A DNA stretch of 64,000 bases from Chromatiaceae bacterium (GTDB lineage: Bacteria > Pseudomonadota > Gammaproteobacteria > Chromatiales > Chromatiaceae). The notes below the pieces were generated by a model. That model did not search any database and was not told the origin of the DNA. It saw only the letters and a list, made by a program, of their open reading frames with translations. Below are positions 53,501-60,482 of this stretch, piece by piece. The stretch spans positions 1,116,001 through 1,180,000 of the forward strand of contig CP037918.1 in assembly GCA_019356535.1 (NCBI GenBank). The letters run 5' to 3'. How positions within the stretch are numbered: the first letter of the stretch is position 1; each line of letters opens with the position of its first letter. Made by a program: the position numbers and the translations under genes.

Positions 53501-54412
53501 GTGGACGAAGTCTGCCCACTGGCGCGCGAGGGACTGCGCGACTGGGACTTCGACGACCTGCCCGAGCGCATTGAGACCCGGCGCGATGGTCTCAAGCTGA
53601 GCCTGTGGCCGGCGCTGGTGGATCAGGGCGACAGCGTGGCCATCCACTGCCTGGATGCACAGGCGCGGGCACAGGAAGCCCACCATGCCGGGGTGCGCCG
53701 CCTGCTGATGCTGCGCATGCGCAGCACCGTCAAGGACCTGCGTCGGCGCATCCCCAACCTGCAGACTCTGCGCCTGCAATACGCCAAGGCACCCGCGAGC
53801 GCGGGGCAGGGCGGCAAGCCCCCGGCGCTGGAAGAACAGATCCTGGCCCTGAGCTTCGACCGGGCCTTTCTTTCCGATGGCGAACTCCCGCGCGACCGCG
53901 CCGCCTTCCAGCGGCTTTATGATGCCGGGCGCGAATGCCTGGTCGAGACCTTCGAGCAGACCGTCGAGCTGGTCGCCGACATCCTCGGCCGCTACCAGGC
54001 TCTGCGCAAGACGCTATCGGGGCTCAACCAGCTCGCCCTGCTTGCCGCGGTACAGGACATGAACCGGCAGCTCGACGAGCTGATCTGGCAGGGCTTTCTC
54101 GAGCAGGTCCCCGCTGCGCGCCTGCAACAGTACCCACGCTACCTGCGCGCGCTGGAGCGACGCATCGACAAGCTGCGCTCCGGCGGCCAGGCCCGCGACC
54201 AGGCCGCCATGCACGAGATGGCCGGGCTGCTCGAACGCTGGCGCACCCGGTATCAGCAGGTCAGGGAAAAGGGCCAGATCGACCCCCGGCTGGAAGAAAT
54301 CCGTTGGCTGCTCGAAGAACTGCGCATCTCCCTGTTCGCCCAGGAGATCGGCACCGACGGCCCGGTGTCGGTCAAGCGTATCGAGAAGCGCTGGCGGGAG
54401 TTGGGCCTGTAG
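50531..54412 (+). CDS. hrpA: ATP-dependent RNA helicase HrpA
   Basis: A 1293-residue DEAH-box helicase, the usual length for HrpA. Motif I is [14 protein letters not shown] (about residue 90), motif II is [20 protein letters not shown], motif III is VTSATID, and motif VI contains [14 protein letters not shown]. The helicase-associated and OB-fold domains follow, and the long C-terminal region is the HrpA-specific DUF3418-type extension. E. coli HrpA has been linked to ribosome and mRNA processing. The start is a TTG at 50531 with no clear ribosome site; the N-terminus [16 protein letters not shown] fits family members. A 6-base-stem hairpin (54413-54430) follows the stop. Confidence 0.96.
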   Translation: [1293 protein letters not shown]

Positions 54413-54430
54413 GGCTGGTAACTGCCAGCC
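54413..54430 (+). terminator. Hairpin after hrpA
   Basis: GGCTGG and CCAGCC form a 6-base stem around TAACTG, immediately after the hrpA stop, followed by TAATTCCCTT. The T tail is poor, so terminator function is likely but weak. The remaining gap up to 54975 holds repeat copy F and otherwise AT-richer DNA with no gene I can support. Confidence 0.55.
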
Positions 54431-54753
54431 TAATTCCCTTCGGTATTTGGGTATTTGCGCGCTTGGGCGGGGGAGTAATAAACTGGCGCCAGGCCGGCAA
54501 GGAGGTTGTGCTGATGGGCAAGGTGCACGCGGCCCGCCAGCGACCGCAAGGGTGCTTGGCAAGATGCCGGGAAGCTCGATACGTCGATTCTTCCTCCCCT
54601 TCCTGTGGGAAAAATACTCCCGAAAGTAATTGCCTGCCGGAATGGTCCGGAAAAATAAGTTCTATTGCGTTGTGTCGCCGCCAATTGTTGATTGGCTAGG
54701 CGATAATCCGGATCTTGAATATATGGGTTGTCTTTCGGGTGTTGTAGTTGGGG

Positions 54754-54863
54754 AAGCTTTGAACAAGTTCCTCATCCACCTGCAGGGGAGCTCAGGATAG
54801 GGATAGGTCCCTGTTTTTAGGTCCCCTCCCAACTTCTCCCATTTCATGGGGGAGGAGAATGTG
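54754..54863 (+). repeat. CCTCCCC-type palindromic repeat, copy F
   Basis: It aligns with copy E: GAACAAGTTCCTC, then TGCAGGGGAG, a spacer, CCCCTCCCAACTTCTCCC and ATTTCATGGGGGAGGAGAA. It ends about 112 bases upstream of the YbjN-like gene and in the same orientation. The 3' end GAGGAGAATGTG is identical to that of copy G. Confidence 0.72.
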
Positions 54864-54975
54864 CATCTGGCCGCTATTTTTCTGTGCTGCATGGCAGCAG
54901 GTAAGTCTGGTCGGTAGGCGGCTGACGCGCCCGTCGTCTATCACATTCAAATCCACAGGGCGTGGAGAGGTAAAA

Positions 54976-55482
54976 ATGAAGAGAATAGTTGTTTCATTGG
55001 TTCTGGCCTCGTTGCTCGGCTTTCAGATGCAAGCAAACGCTATGAAGCTGGATGGCGAAGAGGAGGCAAGAAGCCCTGTCTATAAACCAACCAGGTCTGC
55101 TGTCAAGAAGGCCATGAAAAAAATGGGAATAGAGTTTACGGTGGATGATGATGGCGACATTAAATACAAGACAGATGACAAGGGCTGGGCTATATACGTA
55201 CTTTTCGATGAGGTCTTGGGACGGTTGTGGAATGTGCAGGTGGTGGCTCAATTTGCCACGAAGAAAAGTCGCTACGATGAATTGATTGAATACGCAAATT
55301 CATGGAACGCCAATAAGAAATATCCGAAAGTGTCAATGGTGGATCGTGATTCTCTTATGGTGGAGTTCTTCTATCCGCTTCAGTATGGATTTAATCCAGA
55401 TGAATTTGAAGATAACGTGATTGGCGCATTCGAAAGGGCACTCAGGATAATTGGAGATGAAACTTATGAAATGAGAAGGTGA
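54976..55482 (+). CDS. Secreted YbjN-domain protein
   Basis: A 168-residue protein with a signal peptide cleaved after about residue 22 (QANA-MKL). The mature part fits the YbjN fold: FTVDDDGDIKYKTDDKGWAI, WNVQVVAQFATKKSRYDELI, EYANSWNANKKYPKVSMVD, and a C-terminal helix IGAFERALRIIG. YbjN proteins are small type III secretion-chaperone-like folds of unclear role. GGAGAGG precedes the ATG at 54976 by 5 bases. The gene is AT-rich relative to its neighbours and stands alone between two repeat elements. Confidence 0.8.
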   Translation: MKRIVVSLVLASLLGFQMQANAMKLDGEEEARSPVYKPTRSAVKKAMKKMGIEFTVDDDGDIKYKTDDKGWAIYVLFDEVLGRLWNVQVVAQFATKKSRYDELIEYANSWNANKKYPKVSMVDRDSLMVEFFYPLQYGFNPDEFEDNVIGAFERALRIIGDETYEMRR

Positions 55483-55636
55483 ATGCAACATGCCGCCTGG
55501 CAAGTCAGGTTCATTCAGACAGTAAAAGTGGTGCGGCTCCTGCTGCGCCACAGCCACATCGCTTTTAACCGCCGGTGATTTACGACGTTAGCCATAAAAG
55601 AGCTGGGTAGGCGTGTTTTCTCCACCGGATGCGCTT

Positions 55637-55666
55637 CCGCAGGTCGGGCTTCAGCCCGACCTGCGG
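55637..55666. repeat. REP-like palindrome
   Basis: CCGCAGGTCGGGCT and AGCCCGACCTGCGG are perfect 14-base arms around TC. The core GTCGGGCT...AGCCCGAC resembles REP elements mobilised by RAYT transposases in gammaproteobacteria. A second palindrome (GGGGGAA-T-TTCCCCC, 55714-55728) and an imperfect hairpin near 55528-55551 lie in the same 368-base gap (55483-55850), which has no gene I can support. Confidence 0.7.
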
Positions 55667-55850
55667 CTGATATTCACAGGCCACCATTTTCTTCGTGTGC
55701 TTTGTGTCCTTTTGGGGGAATTTCCCCCGCACGGCCTCGAAACCTCTACACACGGTGCTTTCGTGCCCTGAATGGCTTCGTCCTCCCGCCTGAACATTTT
55801 TCACCGCCCGCCGGGTCTTATGGGGATAGGGATCAACGCGGAGAATCGTC

Positions 55851-56555
55851 ATGCTTGCCATCATGCACTGGTTGTCGGTGGGTCTGCTGGCCTGTTCGGC
55901 CTGGGCTCTGGCGGGGCATATCGAGCCGCCGGAGGGGCGGGAGCCGACCGAGTGGATGGGGCCGCAGTCGTTGAACCCGTCGGAGGCAGGGATCGGGCGA
56001 CGCATCCCCGACCAGGAACTGGGCACGTTGTCCGGTGCCAAGGCGTCGTTGCACGATCTGGGCGGTGAGCGCGGCACGGTGATCCTGGTGCGTGATCCGG
56101 AATGCCCGGTGTCGCGGGTCTACGGGCCGCGGCAGGCGCGCCTGGCGCGTGACTACCAGCCCCGGGGCTTTCATTTCGTGGTGCTGTACCTTAACGACCT
56201 GCTGGCACCCGAGGCGATCACTGCCGATGCAGCGGGTTTCGACGGGCCGGTGGTGTTCATTCGGGGGCATGCCTTCGACCTGGCCCGGGTGCTGGGGGTG
56301 CAGAGTACGGGTGATGTATTCGTGCTGGACGCGGATCAGCGACTGGTGTTCCGCGGCGCGGTGGATGATCAGTACGGGATCGGTTTCACCCGCGAGGTGG
56401 TGACGCGCCGCTACCTGGGCTCGGCGCTGGACGCGCTGCTGAAGGGGCAACCGGTCCCGGTACCGGCAACGACCGCACCCGGCTGCTTTATCGATGCAGG
56501 CCCTGATGCGCCTGCCGGGATGGAGTACTGGTCGCCCGACGAGCAGGCGGGTTGA
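55851..56555 (+). CDS. Secreted thioredoxin-fold (redoxin/AhpC-TSA-like) protein
   Basis: A 234-residue protein with a signal peptide cleaved after about residue 21 (AWALA-GHI). The redoxin core shows GRRIPDQELGTLSGAKASLH, VILVRDPECPVSRVYGPRQA with a single active-site Cys where thioredoxins have CxxC, and then FHFVVLYLNDL. TGDVFVLDADQRLVFRGAVD is the usual cis-Pro/beta region. A second Cys lies near the end (TAPGCFIDAG). This resembles redoxin domains that use ECP(V/I)S..YAP motifs. The partner and reaction are unknown. Confidence 0.75.
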   Translation: MLAIMHWLSVGLLACSAWALAGHIEPPEGREPTEWMGPQSLNPSEAGIGRRIPDQELGTLSGAKASLHDLGGERGTVILVRDPECPVSRVYGPRQARLARDYQPRGFHFVVLYLNDLLAPEAITADAAGFDGPVVFIRGHAFDLARVLGVQSTGDVFVLDADQRLVFRGAVDDQYGIGFTREVVTRRYLGSALDALLKGQPVPVPATTAPGCFIDAGPDAPAGMEYWSPDEQAG

Positions 56556-56603
56556 GCGTACATGGCGTAGAATCCGCAGCCTCTATATCGATGAGGAGAA
56601 GCC

Positions 56604-57092
56604 ATGACGGCCTGTCATTGTGGTTCTGGCCTGGCCTACGCCGACTGTTGTGGGCCCTTCATCGCCGGCGAGCGCCCGGCGCCGACTGCCGAGGCGCTGA
56701 TGCGTTCACGTTATTCGGCCTACGTGGTCGAGGCCATCGACTACCTGGGTGAAACCCTGCATCCCGAGCATCGCAGCGACTGGGACCGCGCCGCCACAGC
56801 GCGTTGGGCGGCCGCCTCGCAATGGCTGGGGCTGGAGGTGGTGGCCACCGAGGCCGGTGGGCCGGATGAAGAAACCGGCATGGTCGAGTTCATCGCCCGC
56901 TTCACCGAAAACGGCCAGCCGCGCCGGCACCACGAGCGCAGCCGCTTCGAGCGGGTGGATGGCCGCTGGTACTACGTGGACGGCGAGATTCCCAAGCCGC
57001 AGACCCAGCGCAAGGAAGGGCCCAGGGTAGGGCGTAACGACCCTTGCCCCTGTGGCAGCGGCAAGAAGTTCAAGAAGTGCTGCGGACGATGA
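56604..57092 (+). CDS. ychJ: YchJ family SEC-C zinc-motif protein (UPF0225)
   Basis: A 162-residue protein with a CxC...CC zinc motif at each end: [17 protein letters not shown] at the N-terminus and [17 protein letters not shown] at the C-terminus (SEC-C type). The central domain is NTF2-like, with [17 protein letters not shown]. The function is unknown. GAGGAG precedes the ATG. It overlaps the following methyltransferase by ATGA. Confidence 0.93.
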   Translation: MTACHCGSGLAYADCCGPFIAGERPAPTAEALMRSRYSAYVVEAIDYLGETLHPEHRSDWDRAATARWAAASQWLGLEVVATEAGGPDEETGMVEFIARFTENGQPRRHHERSRFERVDGRWYYVDGEIPKPQTQRKEGPRVGRNDPCPCGSGKKFKKCCGR

Positions 57093-57700
57093 ACCGGCCC
57101 TTTGCCGAGTCCTGCGAGCAGAACCGGGCGCCCATCCTCGCGGTGCTGCGCGACTGGCTCGGTCCGGAGGTCCGCTCCCTGCTCGAGGTCGGTTCGGGTA
57201 CCGGGCAGCACGCGGTGTATTTTGCGCCCGAGTTTCCGCATCTGACCTGGCAGCCCAGCGATCGCGCAGAGAACCTGCCGGGCATCCAGGCCTGGCTCGA
57301 TTACCGGCCCAGTCCCAACCTTCTGGCGCCGATCGCGCTGGACGTGGTGCGCGATCCCTGGCCTTCCGGACCATTCGACGCGGTGTTCAGCGCCAATACC
57401 GCGCACATCCTGCACGAGCCCGAAGTGGCGGCGATGTTCGACGGGGTGGGGCAGGTGCTGCGTCCCGGCGGGATCTTTCTGCTGTACGGGCCCTTCCATA
57501 TTGACGGGCGGCCTACCGCACCGAGCAATGCGCGTTTCGACCAGTGGCTGCGCGCGCAGGACCCGGGCATGGGGGTGCGTGATGTTGCCTGGCTGCAGGA
57601 ACTGGGGCAGCGGGCTGGGTTGGCGCTGGCACAAACCGTCGACATGCCCGCCGACAACAAGATCCTGTGCTGGACCCGGGAGCCCCCGGTCGCGGATTGA
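57089..57700 (+). CDS. DUF938 family SAM-dependent methyltransferase-like protein
   Basis: A 203-residue protein. Motif I is [18 protein letters not shown] (about residues 30-47). [16 protein letters not shown] at the N-terminus, [20 protein letters not shown] and [15 protein letters not shown] are characteristic of DUF938. The reaction is not known. The start overlaps the YchJ stop by 4 bases. A 150-base gap without features follows. Confidence 0.92.
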   Translation: MNRPFAESCEQNRAPILAVLRDWLGPEVRSLLEVGSGTGQHAVYFAPEFPHLTWQPSDRAENLPGIQAWLDYRPSPNLLAPIALDVVRDPWPSGPFDAVFSANTAHILHEPEVAAMFDGVGQVLRPGGIFLLYGPFHIDGRPTAPSNARFDQWLRAQDPGMGVRDVAWLQELGQRAGLALAQTVDMPADNKILCWTREPPVAD

Positions 57701-57850
57701 AGGGGAAGGCCGTCACACTCGGGCGTGCTGCTCAAGCAAACTCTGGCCGGGCCGATGGCATTCCTGCGGGGTGCTTGCTAGGCTTCTTGAAGGTGTCTGG
57801 CCATGGCGCCCGAGGAATCAGGCTCTTGCAACAGTATCTTGAAGTGAAAC

Positions 57851-58483
57851 ATGGATAGCGCGTCCCGGTCTGCCGCGGTACTTGCCACCAGCCTCCTGCT
57901 GTGGGGGGGAGTGGTGTCGGCTGACATCTACAAGTACCGGGACTATGACGGTCACATCTACTTGACCGACAAGCCCATGAAGGGCCAGTACAAGCTGCTC
58001 AAGCGCTACCGCACACCGAAGAAGAAGTCTCGCCGTACAGGGGGCGATGCGCTGGCCGCCCTGGAGCGTCGGCGCAAGGCGCTCGGACCCTTGATCGATG
58101 CCGCCGCGCGTGCCGAACGCCTGCGGCCCGAGCTGGTGCACGCGGTGATCCGGGCGGAATCGGCCTATCGTGCCGATGCCGTCTCTTCCAAGGGCGCGCG
58201 CGGGTTGATGCAGTTGATGCCGGAGACCGCCCGCCAGTTGGGGGTGACCGATCCGTACGATCCCCGCCAGAACCTGCGTGGGGGTACACGCTACCTGCGG
58301 CAGTTGCTCGAGCGTTTCGATTTCGATCTGCGGCTGGCGCTGGCGGCCTACAATGCCGGTGAAAACGCGGTCGCCCAGTACGGCAACCGGGTGCCGCCGT
58401 TTCGGGAAACACAGGACTACGTCGAGAAGGTGCTGCGCTATTACAAGGAATACCGCGCCGCCGCGCAGCTCGCCCGGCGCTGA
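57851..58483 (+). CDS. SLT-domain lytic transglycosylase with N-terminal DUF4124-like segment
   Basis: A 210-residue secreted protein with a signal peptide cleaved after about residue 24 (VVSA-DIY). DIYKYRDYDGHIYLTDKP is a DUF4124-like segment. The transglycosylase domain (about residues 80-205) has the catalytic Glu in HAVIRAESAYRADAVSSKGA, then GLMQLMPETARQLGV and LALAAYNAGENAV. It probably remodels periplasmic peptidoglycan. It converges with the small hypothetical gene 6 bases away. Confidence 0.92.
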   Translation: MDSASRSAAVLATSLLLWGGVVSADIYKYRDYDGHIYLTDKPMKGQYKLLKRYRTPKKKSRRTGGDALAALERRRKALGPLIDAAARAERLRPELVHAVIRAESAYRADAVSSKGARGLMQLMPETARQLGVTDPYDPRQNLRGGTRYLRQLLERFDFDLRLALAAYNAGENAVAQYGNRVPPFRETQDYVEKVLRYYKEYRAAAQLARR

Positions 58484-58489
58484 TCCGGC

Positions 58490-58726
58490 TCAGTCCTCGC
58501 CGATTACCCGCTCTTCGCGCGGGATGCTCAACAGCTTTTCTGCCTCCACCTGCGTCTTGGCAAAGATCATCCGGCATTCGCGGTGGGGGTTGCTGCGGTC
58601 CATGCCGGCACGGATTTCGCGCGCGAGGGCGCGGGCCTCGCGATAGTTGTCCTTGGTGTCGATGTATTCCAGCTTCTTGGTGTTGTTGTCCGGATTGACG
58701 GTGACGTAATACACGAAGTAGGGCAT
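58490..58726 (-). CDS. Small conserved hypothetical protein
   Basis: A 78-residue protein without signal or membrane helix: an N-terminal beta-rich part (MPYFVYYVTVNPDNNTKKLE), then a helical Arg-rich part (DNYREARALAREIRAGMD) and an Ile/Glu-rich end. I do not recognise a named domain; similar short proteins occur in related bacteria as far as I recall. The ATG at 58726 lacks a strong ribosome site; the frame is open upstream to 58837 but crosses a palindromic repeat. Confidence 0.75.
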   Translation of the reverse strand: MPYFVYYVTVNPDNNTKKLEYIDTKDNYREARALAREIRAGMDRSNPHRECRMIFAKTQVEAEKLLSIPREERVIGED

Positions 58727-58802
58727 GGCGTTGTCGCTTTGGTTCGGCTGTTGTGTGATTGCCTGGAGCCGGAAGGGGGCAATCCAGGCGGATGTTGACT
58801 CT

Positions 58803-58832
58803 GATTCCCCCGCAAGCGGGGCAAGGGAATCA
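58803..58832 (-). repeat. CCTCCCC-type palindromic repeat, copy H
   Basis: GATTCC and GGAATC flank an inner CCCCGC-AA-GCGGGG hairpin. On the minus strand it reads CCCCGCTTGCGGGG, the same core as copy B. It lies about 77 bases upstream of the small hypothetical gene and in its orientation. Confidence 0.6.
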
Positions 58833-58974
58833 ATCATCGCTTACCTAGCCTAGCACGCGGTCGTGACGGCAAAAACCCGCGAAAGCGTCTGGCGTACGGG
58901 GAATGACAGTTCACCGCTACCGGCCGGTTTCAACGAAATTGCAGCTGGCGTAATCGCCAGGCCGGTCGCAAGGG

Positions 58975-59022
58975 AACCTCCTGACAAGTTCCTCCCCCAT
59001 TTCATGTGGTGAGGAGAATGTG
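58975..59022 (+). repeat. CCTCCCC-type palindromic repeat, copy G (internally deleted)
   Basis: CCTGACAAGTTCCTC is joined directly to CCCCATTTCATG and GAGGAGAATGTG, so both ends match copy F while the central 60 bases are missing. It ends 39 bases upstream of the next orphan gene, again in the same orientation. Confidence 0.68.
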
Positions 59023-59061
59023 TACTTTTTCAGGGATTCCAAGGTGGAGAGCGAGGTGACC

Positions 59062-59532
59062 ATGAGCGTGATCGACCAGGATGATGTACAGAGCAACCCG
59101 TTGTTGGCCATGGCGCTGGCGGTGTTCGCTCTGCTGGGGGTAATTGGGACCTGGTGGTTTCCGGCGGTGCCTGAACCTGAACCTGCCGAACCGCGAGCAG
59201 CGGGCGAGGCGAAATCGGCGCTGGCCGCCACGGATGTGCCGGAAGCGGCCGTGGCGCACGCGGTCGAGACGGCGGGCGAGACGCCATCGGCCGCGCCGAC
59301 CGCCGCTGAGGTTGCATCCGGTGAGACCGCACCGGCGCAATCCGCATCGCCGTCGATCTCCAGGGCCGCAGCTGACGACGCCCCGCGTTACCGTCCACCC
59401 ACGGCCTGGGCTACGCCCCCGCAGACGCCCGCCTCGCCCTATGGCCGGGGATCGCCCTCGCCCCTTGGCGGCCTCGGCTACTGGTCGGGCGACGGTATGG
59501 ACCCGCGCGCGGCCTATCCGCCGTCGCGCTGA
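59062..59532 (+). CDS. Hypothetical membrane-anchored Ala/Pro-rich protein
   Basis: A 156-residue protein with one membrane helix (about residues 13-32, LAMALAVFALLGVIGTWWFP), followed by a low-complexity Pro/Glu/Ala/Ser tail and a Gly/Pro/Tyr-rich end (YGRGSPSPLGGLGYWSGDG). No family is recognisable. The start ATG at 59062 has GCGAGGTG upstream. Its end overlaps the end of the convergent hydrolase gene by 19 bases. Composition alone makes function unpredictable. Confidence 0.65.
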   Translation: MSVIDQDDVQSNPLLAMALAVFALLGVIGTWWFPAVPEPEPAEPRAAGEAKSALAATDVPEAAVAHAVETAGETPSAAPTAAEVASGETAPAQSASPSISRAAADDAPRYRPPTAWATPPQTPASPYGRGSPSPLGGLGYWSGDGMDPRAAYPPSR

Positions 59533-60482
59533 ACTTCCCCGGCGATCCATGACGCCAGCCGTCGCTCACCCCAGTATTCGGCTTGCCAGGGACAGCGGCC
59601 CGTAACGAAACCCATGTGACCGCCGCGTGGTGCGATCTCCAGGCGCACACACTCGGGCAGTTCTTCGGCGGCGGGTGCGGTGTGCGGAAACATGAAGGGG
59701 TCGTCCAGCGCATGCAGGATCAGCGTGGGGATGCGGATCTTCGGGATGAACTGGCGGCTGCTCGCCTGCCGGTAGTAGTCGTCCACCCCGGCGAAGCCGT
59801 GCAAGGGCGCGGTCACCTGGTCATCGAAGGCATGAAAGCTGCGCAAGCGGCGCACCTCGACCGACAGCGGACAGGTCAGGTGGGCGAACTTGCGCTCGAA
59901 GCTGCGTTGCAGGTGGCCGATCAGGTGGCGTTCGTACAGGCGGGACAGGCCCTGACGCAGGCGCCGGGCCGCGTCATCGAGCACGAAGGGCACCGACATC
60001 ACCGCGGCGCGGCGCAGTGGGACCGTCTCGCCCAATTCTCCCAGCAGCTTGAGCAGCACATTGCCGCCGAGCGAGACGCCGATCGCGCCGAACACTTCGC
60101 CCCGTTCGCGCAGGTGGTGGATCAGCCACAGCGGGTCGTCGGTCTTGCCGCTGTGGTAGGCGATCGGCAGCCGGTTAGGTTCGCCCGAGCAACCGCGAAA
60201 GTGCATCAGGCAGGCGCGAAACCCCCGGCAGCCCAGCTCGCGCAGGATGCCGCGCGCATAGTGTGAATGGATGCTGCCTTCCAGGCCGTGCAGCAACAGC
60301 ACCATGGGGCCGTCGTGCGGCCCGTGCCAGCAGAGGTCGATGAAGTCGCCGTCGGGCAGGGATACCCGTTCCCATTCGAGCGCGATGCGCGGACCGCGCC
60401 GGAACAGGGTGGGCCACAGGGTCTGGGCATGCGCGCCGCGCAGCCACCAGGCGGGCTGAAACTCACTTTTTACTCGGGGCAT
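59514..60482 (-). CDS. YheT-like alpha/beta hydrolase
   Basis: A 322-residue hydrolase. FQPAWWLRGAHAQTLWPTLF at the N-terminus marks the YheT/EMB8 group. The oxyanion region is VLLLHGLEGSIHSHYARGIL, the nucleophile elbow AIGVSLGGNVLLKLLGE carries the Ser, the acid is probably in ILHALDDPFM, and the His is in APRGGHMGFVTG. It may act on lipid or acyl esters; the substrate is unknown. The ATG at 60482 has AGGA just upstream and overlaps the end of the ABC exporter gene by 20 bases, so the two form an operon. Confidence 0.92.
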   Translation of the reverse strand: MPRVKSEFQPAWWLRGAHAQTLWPTLFRRGPRIALEWERVSLPDGDFIDLCWHGPHDGPMVLLLHGLEGSIHSHYARGILRELGCRGFRACLMHFRGCSGEPNRLPIAYHSGKTDDPLWLIHHLRERGEVFGAIGVSLGGNVLLKLLGELGETVPLRRAAVMSVPFVLDDAARRLRQGLSRLYERHLIGHLQRSFERKFAHLTCPLSVEVRRLRSFHAFDDQVTAPLHGFAGVDDYYRQASSRQFIPKIRIPTLILHALDDPFMFPHTAPAAEELPECVRLEIAPRGGHMGFVTGRCPWQAEYWGERRLASWIAGEVQRDGG

